Assembly (NCBI GenBank): GCA_024637195.1
Contig: JAGXFN010000015.1
Location: 62,001 to 126,000, forward strand
Source: Arcobacter sp.
GTDB taxonomy: Bacteria > Campylobacterota > Campylobacteria > Campylobacterales > Sulfurimonadaceae
Length of the DNA: 64,000 nt
Direction of reading: 5' to 3'
Below are positions 51,661 to 59,257 of the stretch, in pieces. Position 1 is the first letter of the stretch, and each line of letters begins with the position of its first letter. Made by a program: the position numbers and the translations under genes. The notes beneath the pieces are model-generated. The model saw nothing but the letters and a program-made list of their open reading frames with translations, did no database searches and was not told the DNA's origin.

Positions 51661-52085
51661 GCCGCCGTCAAGAGATCGTCGACATCCTAATGCTTCGCCT
51701 TAAGGCAATCAGCATTGTAAACGGATATGCAAACGACCTCGTGACTGTGGACGAATGGCGCGCCTCCAAGGTTAATGAAAAAGAGATGCCTGCACTTATC
51801 CTGCGTGACACCTCCAGCTCAGTCGGCAACCGCGCCAGCGGCTCATCGGATCATACTGTGCAGATCGAGATCGACGTCCTTGTCAGCGACAAGTCAACGA
51901 CAATGGCAAAACTTAGAACAATCCTCGCCGACGTGCTCAAAGCTGTCGGCGCAGAAAGCGATGACCTGCCTGAGCATCGCACCTATGAGGGTGACGAAAT
52001 TTTGGCAGAACATCAAGACCACCTGTACGGTGGAGCACGCATGAAATTCACGGTCGTTTACGACACACCAAGCTGGGAGATATAA
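51657..52085 (+). CDS. Tail completion / terminator-like protein
   Basis: The product is 142 residues. RQEIVDILMLRLKAI at the start and HTVQIEIDVLVSD in the middle resemble tail terminator proteins that cap the tail tube. The 4-base overlap with the joining gene and place before the baseplate genes support a connector or terminator role. No unique motif proves it. Confidence 0.55.
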   Translation: MSRRQEIVDILMLRLKAISIVNGYANDLVTVDEWRASKVNEKEMPALILRDTSSSVGNRASGSSDHTVQIEIDVLVSDKSTTMAKLRTILADVLKAVGAESDDLPEHRTYEGDEILAEHQDHLYGGARMKFTVVYDTPSWEI

Positions 52086-52087
52086 AG

Positions 52088-52675
52088 ATGCATACTGCCG
52101 AAATACTGCGCAAAATAAACAACCTTATCTCCATTGGCACAGTGACTGAGTCCAAGAGCGAGCAGGGTCTATCTCTTGCCCGGGTGAAGATACTCGAGCG
52201 AGTGACGGACTTCCTGCCCGTGGCGCAGAGTTCAAACAGCTTCAAGACCAAAGCTTCTCCTGTGCGTGTTGGCGAGCAGGTGCTTGTCTTCTCGCCGTAT
52301 GGTGAGGGAGACAGCGGGATTATCTTCGGCGCCATCTTCAATAAGGGGCAAAAAGAGCCCGTCGGCGCAAATGATACGACCGAGATCACGGAGTATGAAG
52401 ATGGAACGCGTATCAGCTACGATAGTGAAGTGAAAGAGCTCAAAATCCAAGCGGCAGGAAAAGTCACAATCATATGTGCTACGGCGACTATTACCGCAGA
52501 TGCTGTCGAAGTTACGAGCGGTAGTGCCAAAGTTACTGCAGACGCTGTGACTGTGGATAGCGCCAGCATCGATCTTGGAATAGGGGGTACCGGCGTTGTG
52601 ACAGGAGAATCTATCTGCCCGTTTACCGGTTCTCCGCACTCTGATGTATCAACAAATACAAGGAGCAAGAAATGA
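52088..52675 (+). CDS. Baseplate assembly protein V (spike)
   Basis: The product is 195 residues. An OB-like N-terminal domain (VRVGEQVLVFSPYGEGDSGI) is followed by a repetitive Thr/Val/Ala beta-helix (from about residue 120), the layout of P2 gpV, the membrane-piercing spike. It overlaps gene W by 4 bases. Confidence 0.88.
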   Translation: MHTAEILRKINNLISIGTVTESKSEQGLSLARVKILERVTDFLPVAQSSNSFKTKASPVRVGEQVLVFSPYGEGDSGIIFGAIFNKGQKEPVGANDTTEITEYEDGTRISYDSEVKELKIQAAGKVTIICATATITADAVEVTSGSAKVTADAVTVDSASIDLGIGGTGVVTGESICPFTGSPHSDVSTNTRSKK

Positions 52676-52983
52676 CCCAAGAACTCACCGTCCTCGACTC
52701 TATCCGCCGCATTTTATCCACTCCTCTGGGTAGCCGCGTGATGATGCCCGCCTACGGCTCGCTTCTCTTCGAGCTGGTTGATCAGAGTGTGGATGATGAG
52801 TGGGTGCTTGACGCCATCCGCTATGTTAGTGAAGCTATCGAGACGAACGAGCCGCGCTGCATTTTAAAAAAAGTGAAGATAAACACCGCAGACACAGCGA
52901 CTTTCGTGATCGAGTACAAAGAGGGCGAGGTCGAAAATACAGCCCTTATCCCTTTCGAGGAGGTAGCCGATGCAGCTGCTTGA
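52672..52983 (+). CDS. Baseplate wedge protein W (gp25-like)
   Basis: The product is 103 residues. ILSTPLGSRVMMPAYGSLLF and AIRYVSEAIETNEPRCIL are the hallmarks of the gpW/gp25 baseplate family. It links the tube-spike hub to the wedge. It overlaps gene J by 14 bases. Confidence 0.9.
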   Translation: MTQELTVLDSIRRILSTPLGSRVMMPAYGSLLFELVDQSVDDEWVLDAIRYVSEAIETNEPRCILKKVKINTADTATFVIEYKEGEVENTALIPFEEVADAAA

Positions 52984-54076
52984 TCTGCCAGCACCCGAAG
53001 TCCTCGAGCTCTTTAGTTTCGAGACGATAAAAGCGCGAAAACTTGCCCGCGTCATTGAGATCATGAAGGCCAAAGACATCGCCTACGTTCCGAGCGAAAG
53101 CGACGACTTAATGACTATGATCGAGGCCGATGCTTATGACGAGATGCTGATGCGTACCCGGATCAACAACGCCGTCAAGTCTCAGCTTCTTGCCTTTGCC
53201 AAAAAAGCCGACCTTGATCATCTCGGCACTTCACGGTACGGCGTACCGCGCCTTAAGGGTTCGCGCCCTTATGCGCTCTTTTCGTTTGCGCTCTCTGCCG
53301 CCAGGACTACGAGTACTACCCTCCTTAATGGGCTCAAATTAGGTGACGGAAAAGCCGCTATCGCTCTGCTTCTCGCAGACGTTGTAATCCCTGCTGGAAG
53401 TCTTAGTGCTACCGGCATGGTAGAGTTGCAGGAGTTTACTGAGTCAAGTGTATTGAAGACCGAGTCTATCTTGACCCCGCTTCCCTATGTCGCATCTACA
53501 ACGCAGAGCGAAGCTTTTCACTCGGGCGCAGATGCAGAGGACGATGACAAATACCGCGAGCGCATCTGGCTCAGCCGCGAAATGAAGAGCACGGCTGGGT
53601 CCATGCTGACCTACAAGTACTTTGCAAAAACAGCAGATGCCCGTATCTCCGAAGTCGAACTCATCGATGACGAGGCAGGCGTAGTGAAAGTCTATCTTCT
53701 CTCAAACACAGGCGCGGCGGACCAGGTTATGATCGACCGGGTCAATGCTGTTCTGAGTAAAGAAGAGATCCGCCCACTGACCGATGACGTCCAGGTGAGT
53801 TCGGCGACCATAGTCGATGTTATCCTAACGGCCGAGATCGTTCTTTACGATCTCACCTATGAGGCAGGTGTGCGCGCTCTTATCGAAGCCGCTGTCGCTG
53901 AGAACACTATGATCTTCGGGCGCAGCTTGAGCCTCTCTAAGATCTATGGACTTCTTGAGAGCGAGCAGGTCAAAGACGTGATCCTCACAGCACCAGTAGA
54001 TCCGGTTACGCTCTTGAAAAATGAGGTGATAAACATTTCGGCCCTCAATCTTACTTTCACGGGAGCTGCAACATGA
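52970..54076 (+). CDS. Baseplate protein J
   Basis: The product is 368 residues of the Mu gp47/P2 gpJ family. AKKADLDHLGTSRYGVPRLKG near residue 80 and DDKYRERIWLSREMKSTAGS near 190 are typical. It forms the main wedge of the baseplate. It overlaps gene I by 4 bases. Confidence 0.9.
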   Translation: MQLLDLPAPEVLELFSFETIKARKLARVIEIMKAKDIAYVPSESDDLMTMIEADAYDEMLMRTRINNAVKSQLLAFAKKADLDHLGTSRYGVPRLKGSRPYALFSFALSAARTTSTTLLNGLKLGDGKAAIALLLADVVIPAGSLSATGMVELQEFTESSVLKTESILTPLPYVASTTQSEAFHSGADAEDDDKYRERIWLSREMKSTAGSMLTYKYFAKTADARISEVELIDDEAGVVKVYLLSNTGAADQVMIDRVNAVLSKEEIRPLTDDVQVSSATIVDVILTAEIVLYDLTYEAGVRALIEAAVAENTMIFGRSLSLSKIYGLLESEQVKDVILTAPVDPVTLLKNEVINISALNLTFTGAAT

Positions 54077-54678
54077 GTCTTCTGCCTGCATATATGAGCG
54101 AGCCATGGAAGGCATACGAGGTCATGTCGTTTGAGGACCGTGCTAACATGAGTCTGGCGCTGTTAAAAGCCTCTCCGGAACTTTGTGCCACGGCTGTTCT
54201 GCCATTTTTGGCGTGGGAAGTGGACGTGGACATCTCCGGACTGAGCGAAGCCATTTCGAGAAAAGCCATCCGCGCCGCATACGACGCGATGAAATATGCC
54301 GGAACTGCCCGTGCCCTGATCGGCCCGGTTGAAGCACTCAGCAGCACGGTAGACGTGGTAGAGTGGTTTGACTATGCCGGGCTCCCTTTCCATTTCCGCG
54401 TAGAAATAAACGCAAGCGAAGAGGGGCTCAGCTCCGCGCTGATAACTAAACTTGAACAAACAGCTATGAAACAAAAGAACGCACGGAGCGTGCTCGAGAA
54501 TATAAAGATCAGCATGCTCAGCCGCGCGACGATGTGCCACGCGGCCTCAGTTCAGAGCGGCGAGAATGGAACGGTTTACCCATATTTTCCAGGCCCGATT
54601 TTGATCTCTACCGTGCAATACCTGGCTGCCGCACACCACGCGGTCGAAACAACAATCATCTATCCACAAGGAGCGTAA
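54073..54678 (+). CDS. Tail protein I (baseplate wedge)
   Basis: The product is 201 residues. PFLAWEVDVDISGLSEAISR is the signature of the P2 gpI family, with KAIRAAYDAMKYAGTARALI next. It joins the baseplate wedge to tail fibres. The last 50 residues are a small extension. Confidence 0.88.
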   Translation: MSLLPAYMSEPWKAYEVMSFEDRANMSLALLKASPELCATAVLPFLAWEVDVDISGLSEAISRKAIRAAYDAMKYAGTARALIGPVEALSSTVDVVEWFDYAGLPFHFRVEINASEEGLSSALITKLEQTAMKQKNARSVLENIKISMLSRATMCHAASVQSGENGTVYPYFPGPILISTVQYLAAAHHAVETTIIYPQGA

Positions 54679-54681
54679 AAA

Positions 54682-55764
54682 GTGTTTTATACAATTTTGA
54701 CAGATATCGGAAAAGCAAAGATTGCCAACGCCACAGCGCTTGGCACGGTAGTACAGCTGACGCACATAGCGGTGGGCGACGGAAACGGGGTCGAAATCGT
54801 CCCCGATGAGACGGATAATATCCTCACGAACGAAGTGTGGCGCGCTGCGCTCAATAGTATTGATGTTGATTTGGTAAACCCTGACTGGATAGTCGCGGAA
54901 GGGTACATCCCCTCGACCGACGGAGGTTTTACCGTTCGTGAAGTAGGATTGTTTGACGTGGCCGGTGACATGATCGCTATAGGAAGCTACCCGGATACTT
55001 ACAAGCCTACATTGGCAAGCGGATCGGCCAAAGACCTTTACATCAAGGTCATTATCGAAGTCAGCAATGCCGGTACGGTTGAGCTAAAGATTGATCCTGC
55101 AGTCGTGCTTGCAAGCAGAGGTTTTACAGACGCTACTTATTTAAAGAAGGATGGTGCACAAACAAAAACAGGAACCCTCACCCTTGAGAGCAGCCCTATA
55201 ATCCCCAACCCGACAGCAGATCAACACCCAGCCTCAAAAATCTACGTTGATAGTAGAACTCCAACAGGACTAATAGCTATGTGGAGCGGATTAGTCACAG
55301 CTATACCTACTGGATGGTTTTTATGTAATGGAGCCAATGGAACACCAGACTTAAGAGGAAGATTCGTTTATGGTGCAAGTATAAATGGTGATGTAGGAGT
55401 TACAGGAGGTAGTGCTGATGCCGTTGTTGTTTCGCACACGCACACTGGTCCATCGCACACACACTCTACGCCAAATCACTCGCACACAGCAAGTTCTAAT
55501 ACGACTGGTGACCACACCCACACTATTCCGCTTTATGGGAATTTAGCAAGTGTTACAGCAAACCCTGCTAGTTCAAGTGCCGCATATAGTCAAACAAGAG
55601 CAAGTGGGACAGCAGGAGCACACTCTCACACAATTACGGTGAACAGTGGAGGCGGTGGAACAACAGGAGTTTCAGGAACTGCTGCAACGGGCTCAACTGG
55701 GGTATCTGGCACTGGTGCAAATTTACCTCCATACATGAAACTTGCCTACATTATGAAGGCCTAA
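54682..55764 (+). CDS. Tail fibre protein with collar-like, His-rich tip
   Basis: The product is 360 residues, starting with GTG. The N-terminal 150 residues are the conserved fibre attachment domain (YTILTDIGKAKIANATALGT, FTVREVGLFDVAGDMIAIGS). After a short trimer-type linker, residues about 192-225 form a tail-collar motif (GWFLCNGANGTPDLRGRFVYG). The tip has at least five H-x-H groups (SHTHTGPSHTH, HSHT, DHTHT, HSHT), which in T4 fibres bind iron along the trimer axis. DNA for the tip is AT-richer than for the base, a sign of module exchange. Confidence 0.88.
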   Translation: MFYTILTDIGKAKIANATALGTVVQLTHIAVGDGNGVEIVPDETDNILTNEVWRAALNSIDVDLVNPDWIVAEGYIPSTDGGFTVREVGLFDVAGDMIAIGSYPDTYKPTLASGSAKDLYIKVIIEVSNAGTVELKIDPAVVLASRGFTDATYLKKDGAQTKTGTLTLESSPIIPNPTADQHPASKIYVDSRTPTGLIAMWSGLVTAIPTGWFLCNGANGTPDLRGRFVYGASINGDVGVTGGSADAVVVSHTHTGPSHTHSTPNHSHTASSNTTGDHTHTIPLYGNLASVTANPASSSAAYSQTRASGTAGAHSHTITVNSGGGGTTGVSGTAATGSTGVSGTGANLPPYMKLAYIMKA

Positions 55765-55765
55765 G

Positions 55766-55993
55766 ATGGAAACAATAAACATAAAGATAAAGGATGGAAA
55801 CGTCTCAATAGAATCTGACTGCTCACACGAGAGCCTATTTAATGCCCTCACCGTGTTCACAGCATCGGTAGCTATGAACAGCTCGGACACTTTAGACGAG
55901 CTGGTTGAGACTATAAAAATTAATGCTTTATCCATTATAGAAAATAGTTATTTGACAGTAATAAAAAAAGAAGGAGAGCCGAATGACATTTAA
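55766..55993 (+). CDS. Small hypothetical protein after the tail fibre
   Basis: The product is 75 residues, starting METINIKIKDGNVSIESDCS; acidic and helical. It starts one base after the fibre and overlaps the next gene by 11 bases. It shares the AT-rich composition of the fibre tip and was probably exchanged with it. No family is recognised. Confidence 0.6.
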   Translation: METINIKIKDGNVSIESDCSHESLFNALTVFTASVAMNSSDTLDELVETIKINALSIIENSYLTVIKKEGEPNDI

Positions 55994-56483
55994 TGATATA
56001 AAAACACTAACCTATGTTGGAAATACTATGATAATTAATGGTGTGGAATTTCAAATTCCAACAACTCTTAACTCAGATATCTCAGCAGTTCAATACCACA
56101 AAGGCAGAACAGTTCTTGAAGAGCCATTGATGGTTACGGCGGATAATGTGAAATATCAGTATGCAATAGATGAGTGGGTTGAAGCAAAAAGAGTAAGTGG
56201 ATTACCGCCGGTAGTTACGCAGGAAGATATTAACGTGGCGACCTCGAATGCTATACAAAATATGCTTGATACAAAAGCACGGAATTTTAGATATGACGAT
56301 ATCAATTCAATAGGCAAGTATCTTGGATATGACAATGTGTTCAGAGCTCAATGCGAAAGCCTCGGTCAATGGGCTGCGAACTGTTGGACACTTGCTGGAC
56401 AGATTGAGGCTGATGTATTGAATAAAGTTAGGCCAATGCCTACTGTAGCAGAAGTATTGGCGGAGATGCCAGCTTATGTCTGA
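55983..56483 (+). CDS. Probable tail fibre assembly-type protein
   Basis: The product is 166 residues. Residues about 95-166 (TKARNFRYDDINSIGKYLGY, then QCESLGQWAANCWTLAGQIE) are typical of small proteins encoded just after phage fibres. The role as fibre chaperone or accessory tip is inferred from position. AT-rich like the fibre tip. Confidence 0.55.
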   Translation: MTFNDIKTLTYVGNTMIINGVEFQIPTTLNSDISAVQYHKGRTVLEEPLMVTADNVKYQYAIDEWVEAKRVSGLPPVVTQEDINVATSNAIQNMLDTKARNFRYDDINSIGKYLGYDNVFRAQCESLGQWAANCWTLAGQIEADVLNKVRPMPTVAEVLAEMPAYV

Positions 56484-56580
56484 TAAGAAAGACCTGTGCG
56501 CTTGGTTTCCTGAGACTTGGAGAGGTGTTGATATAAGTGGATGTTGCGAACGACAGAAGAATGAGGACGGGCTGTTATGA
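56476..56580 (+). CDS. Cysteine-containing miniprotein (34 residues)
   Basis: The product starts MSDKKDLCAWFPETWRGVDI and ends soon after a CC pair. It overlaps the previous gene by 8 bases and the DUF1353 gene by 4 (ATGA), so it fits the operon at both ends. The three cysteines could bind a metal. Confidence 0.5.
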   Translation: MSDKKDLCAWFPETWRGVDISGCCERQKNEDGLL

Positions 56581-56921
56581 AAATCCTAACTCTCGAACCA
56601 ACCCAAGGGAATCGCTACCGGCTGCTCGCCCCGTTCAGATACAAAAACGTGCAGGTTCCCGCCGGCTTTGTAACAAACGGGGCAAATATCCCACGGCTGC
56701 TATGGAGTATCTGGCCGCCAAATAAAAGCGACTTTATGAAAGCGGTTGTCATACATGACTATCTCTGTGATAGAGGAAAGTATGCTTTGGCTGATCAGCT
56801 TTTTAAAGAGGCACTTCAGGCGGCAGGAGCATCCAAATTCACCGTTTGGCTGTTCTATACATCGGTGGACATGTACCACCGCATCAAATATCCATCCCAT
56901 TATAAAAGGAGTTTCTCATGA
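56577..56921 (+). CDS. DUF1353 family phage protein
   Basis: The product is 114 residues. VPAGFVTNGANIPRLLWSIWPP and AVVIHDYLCD are diagnostic of DUF1353, found in tail regions of many phages. The fold carries a possible metal or catalytic site (His-Asp in IHDYLCD), but the function is unknown. It overlaps the sheath gene by 4 bases. Confidence 0.85.
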   Translation: MKILTLEPTQGNRYRLLAPFRYKNVQVPAGFVTNGANIPRLLWSIWPPNKSDFMKAVVIHDYLCDRGKYALADQLFKEALQAAGASKFTVWLFYTSVDMYHRIKYPSHYKRSFS

Positions 56922-58051
56922 GTAAAAACAGAGGCGTCGTAGTTGACGTAGTAAGCACGGGCGCACGCCCGATAAGTGTATCTAGTACCATCCCTTTGGC
57001 GCTCGTTCTAACAGCAGATGCCGGCGTAACTGCCGGAACGCACTATTTTGATAGTGTCAAATCAGCCCTTGCCGATGTAGGTTTTGCGGCGGCTACGGGG
57101 GGAAACCTTCTTAAGTATCTCAAGTTCGGTGAAGACAAGTACGGCCTGGTCGTTCCTCTTATCGTTTCCGTGGCACATGTGGATGTTGATCCGGCTATTG
57201 AAAAGTCAAATGTGATCACAGCGGTCAATGCTCTTGCAACAGCACCTTCGCTTTATGGTCTGCGTCCGGACATCATCGGGGTGGGTGATTATGCCGCCGA
57301 CATCGATGTACAAAACGCTATCGTTGCGAACTGTGACAAGCTGAAGGCGCGTGCTTTTGTTGGTCTTGATGCGGTAGATAATGCTGACGCTATCACGAAA
57401 CGCGGTCTTCTTGGAAGCCGTCGCATCACGCCGGTCTTTACAAACCTTATGGACTGGAACACAGTTGCCAGTGCGACAGACGAGTACTCCGCATCTATCG
57501 TACTGGCCTATCTTCGCGCCTCAATCGATGGAAGCAAGGATATCGGCTACAGCTATAGCATCTCTAACCGTGTTATCCCGGCAAGCGGTGTAAAAGTCAA
57601 CCGTGAGTTCTTGGCAGGTTTTCAAGATGAGACAGATCCGCTTAATGATGAGCAGATCACATCGTTCATTAATTACTCCGGCATCCGCACCTGGAACTAC
57701 CAGACATGCGATATCGATGCCATGTGGCAGGATGCCCGCCGTGTCCGCATCTTTGACCTTGCAAGCTTTGCAGTCATCGACGGGATCATGTGGGCAGTCG
57801 ACAAAGACCTGGCAGCACTTGACGCGGCACTTGACTCGCTTCGCGCATTTATGGCGTCTCTTGTCGGGGCTGATGTTATGTTGGGCTTCAACGTCTATCT
57901 TGACAAGGACCGCACGACACCGACGGCCATCACAAACGGGGAGTTCTACTTCACTATTGAAGCTCAAGAGACTCCAAGCCCCGCACTTATCAAAGTGACA
58001 TTCGACCGCGTTGACGCTTATTCAAGCGTTGTATATGAACGATTAGCATAA
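56918..58051 (+). CDS. Contractile tail sheath protein FI
   Basis: The product is 377 residues of the P2 FI family. RPISVSSTIPLALVLTADAG at the start and the C-terminal LASFAVIDGIMWAVDKDLAA are typical. It polymerises around the tube and contracts on infection. Its presence makes the phage a myovirus. Confidence 0.93.
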   Translation: MSKNRGVVVDVVSTGARPISVSSTIPLALVLTADAGVTAGTHYFDSVKSALADVGFAAATGGNLLKYLKFGEDKYGLVVPLIVSVAHVDVDPAIEKSNVITAVNALATAPSLYGLRPDIIGVGDYAADIDVQNAIVANCDKLKARAFVGLDAVDNADAITKRGLLGSRRITPVFTNLMDWNTVASATDEYSASIVLAYLRASIDGSKDIGYSYSISNRVIPASGVKVNREFLAGFQDETDPLNDEQITSFINYSGIRTWNYQTCDIDAMWQDARRVRIFDLASFAVIDGIMWAVDKDLAALDAALDSLRAFMASLVGADVMLGFNVYLDKDRTTPTAITNGEFYFTIEAQETPSPALIKVTFDRVDAYSSVVYERLA

Positions 58052-58062
58052 GGAGCTGAAAA

Positions 58063-58548
58063 ATGGCAACACGTAAATTACCATCACGACTAAAAGAAGT
58101 TAACCTGTTTGTTGACGGTTTCGGGTTTTTGGGAACCGTGGAGAGTTTGTCTCCTCCAAACCCGAAAACTAAAAAAGAGGTTCAAAATGGGCAGCACATG
58201 GACACTGGAATGCTTGAACCTATGGAGTTCGAAGCTGAGCTCAATATTATGAATATGATCATCTACAAAGAGATGGCAAAGCTTCAGAAGGCGAAGCTTA
58301 AGGGGAAAGGGTCTTATCAGGAAGACGGCGCCAATAAAGCTGCAGTCATCACTCTGGCTGGCCCGCTCGACATCGACGCCGACCCGTGGAAAAGCGGAGA
58401 CACGATGAAAGTTAAAGTTAAAATGTATGTGAACGTCTATAACCTGCAGCTAGACGGTCAGGAAGTTATCGACATCGATCTTCCGAATTACATCGCAAAA
58501 ATCGGCGGCACCGATATCTATGCATCGGTCCGCTCGGCGGTGCAGTGA
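58063..58548 (+). CDS. Tail tube protein FII
   Basis: The product is 161 residues. LPSRLKEVNLFVDGFGFLGT, then MDTGMLEPMEFEAELN, are typical of P2 FII. It builds the inner tube below the sheath. AAGGAG precedes the ATG. Confidence 0.92.
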   Translation: MATRKLPSRLKEVNLFVDGFGFLGTVESLSPPNPKTKKEVQNGQHMDTGMLEPMEFEAELNIMNMIIYKEMAKLQKAKLKGKGSYQEDGANKAAVITLAGPLDIDADPWKSGDTMKVKVKMYVNVYNLQLDGQEVIDIDLPNYIAKIGGTDIYASVRSAVQ

Positions 58549-58709
58549 TGAAGGTTCTAGCCACGCACTATATCTGCATCAAGGACAAGACAGGTAAAGA
58601 TCTGCTTGTGCTGCGCACCGGCGACGAGAAATCGCTAAACAAAAAAGAGACCGAGCTTCTTGAAAAAGAGGCCTCCGGAAAATTTAAAATAATCGAGGAC
58701 GAAAAATGA
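58548..58709 (+). CDS. Small tail-region protein (53 residues)
   Basis: The product starts MKVLATHYICIKDKTGKDLL; a small basic alpha/beta protein. Its ATG shares its A with the tube stop (TGATG), and its stop overlaps the next ATG, so it is coupled at both ends. No family is recognised. Confidence 0.6.
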   Translation: MKVLATHYICIKDKTGKDLLVLRTGDEKSLNKKETELLEKEASGKFKIIEDEK

Positions 58710-58936
58710 GCAAAGAAATCAAACTATCTGGTGGCAAAGTAGTGAATATGCGCGCGCCGAAAGTGCGCGACATGATGTTGGTTAAAGACATCTCGAACGA
58801 TACCGACCGCGAGATCGCGCTCATCGGGAACCTGACAGAGAAGACACAGGAAGAGCTGTATGAGCTTGATCTTTCGGACTATGTTGTCCTGCAAAAAGCG
58901 TTTATTGCTTTTCAATCTGCCGGGTTGAAGATATAG
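58706..58936 (+). CDS. Tail assembly chaperone (P2 E-like)
   Basis: The product is 76 residues. KVVNMRAPKVRDMMLVKDIS and LIGNLTEKTQEELYELDLSD match the tail assembly chaperone family encoded between tube and tape-measure genes. It is expected to fold the tape measure with the help of a second form. In P2 the second form (E+E') arises by a -1 frameshift, and the small frame that follows is in the -1 phase. Confidence 0.8.
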   Translation: MSKEIKLSGGKVVNMRAPKVRDMMLVKDISNDTDREIALIGNLTEKTQEELYELDLSDYVVLQKAFIAFQSAGLKI

Positions 58937-58950
58937 TCCGAAGCTGCGCG

Positions 58951-59052
58951 ATGATCGGCCACTGGCTTCACTTTAGCTACGGCGACCAGATGGAGATGGA
59001 AGTTTCAGTCTGGGAGATGTTTTTGGCGGAGACGGTCGCGATGGCTAAGTAA
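58951..59052 (+). CDS. GpE'-like small tail protein
   Basis: The product is 33 residues, starting MIGHWLHFSYGDQMEMEVSV. An HW near the start, then a Met and a Trp ten residues on, match the P2 GpE family pattern (FHW...M...EL..W). It may be translated alone or as a -1 frameshift extension of the chaperone: the -1 frame is open backwards through the chaperone's end. No classical slippery heptamer is obvious. Confidence 0.6.
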   Translation: MIGHWLHFSYGDQMEMEVSVWEMFLAETVAMAK

Positions 59053-59230
59053 TCAAGAGAGTCTTAACAGACCCGGCGACCCCCGCAACAAAGACGATTA
59101 TAAAAGTAAGAAGCCCCAGAAATGGGTCAAGCAAAAACCCGAAGACGGCAAGGACAGCCGCGGCCAAGATTGTGCCGACAAGTCCAACAAAAAAGAGTAG
59201 TGCTGATCTGAGCGGATAGAGTCTGTTCAT
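59045..59230 (-). CDS. Antisense two-helix membrane protein in the tail operon
   Basis: The product is 61 residues, starting MNRLYPLRSALLFFVGLVGT. Two hydrophobic helices (about 9-30 and 35-55) follow an arginine-containing N-terminus. It runs against the tail operon, in the only large gap there. On its strand TATAAT lies six bases before the ATG, so a message would be almost leaderless. It may be an independently expressed cargo gene; it could also be chance. Confidence 0.45.
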   Translation of the reverse strand: MNRLYPLRSALLFFVGLVGTILAAAVLAVFGFLLDPFLGLLTFIIVFVAGVAGSVKTLLIT

Positions 59231-59257
59231 ATCATTATTATATCACAGGAGCAACAG

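Noticed and set aside
54682-56483. Diversity-generating retroelement at the tail fibre
   Set aside because: There is no reverse transcriptase gene and no template/variable repeat pair in the window; the repetitive look comes from H-x-H and Gly/Thr codons.
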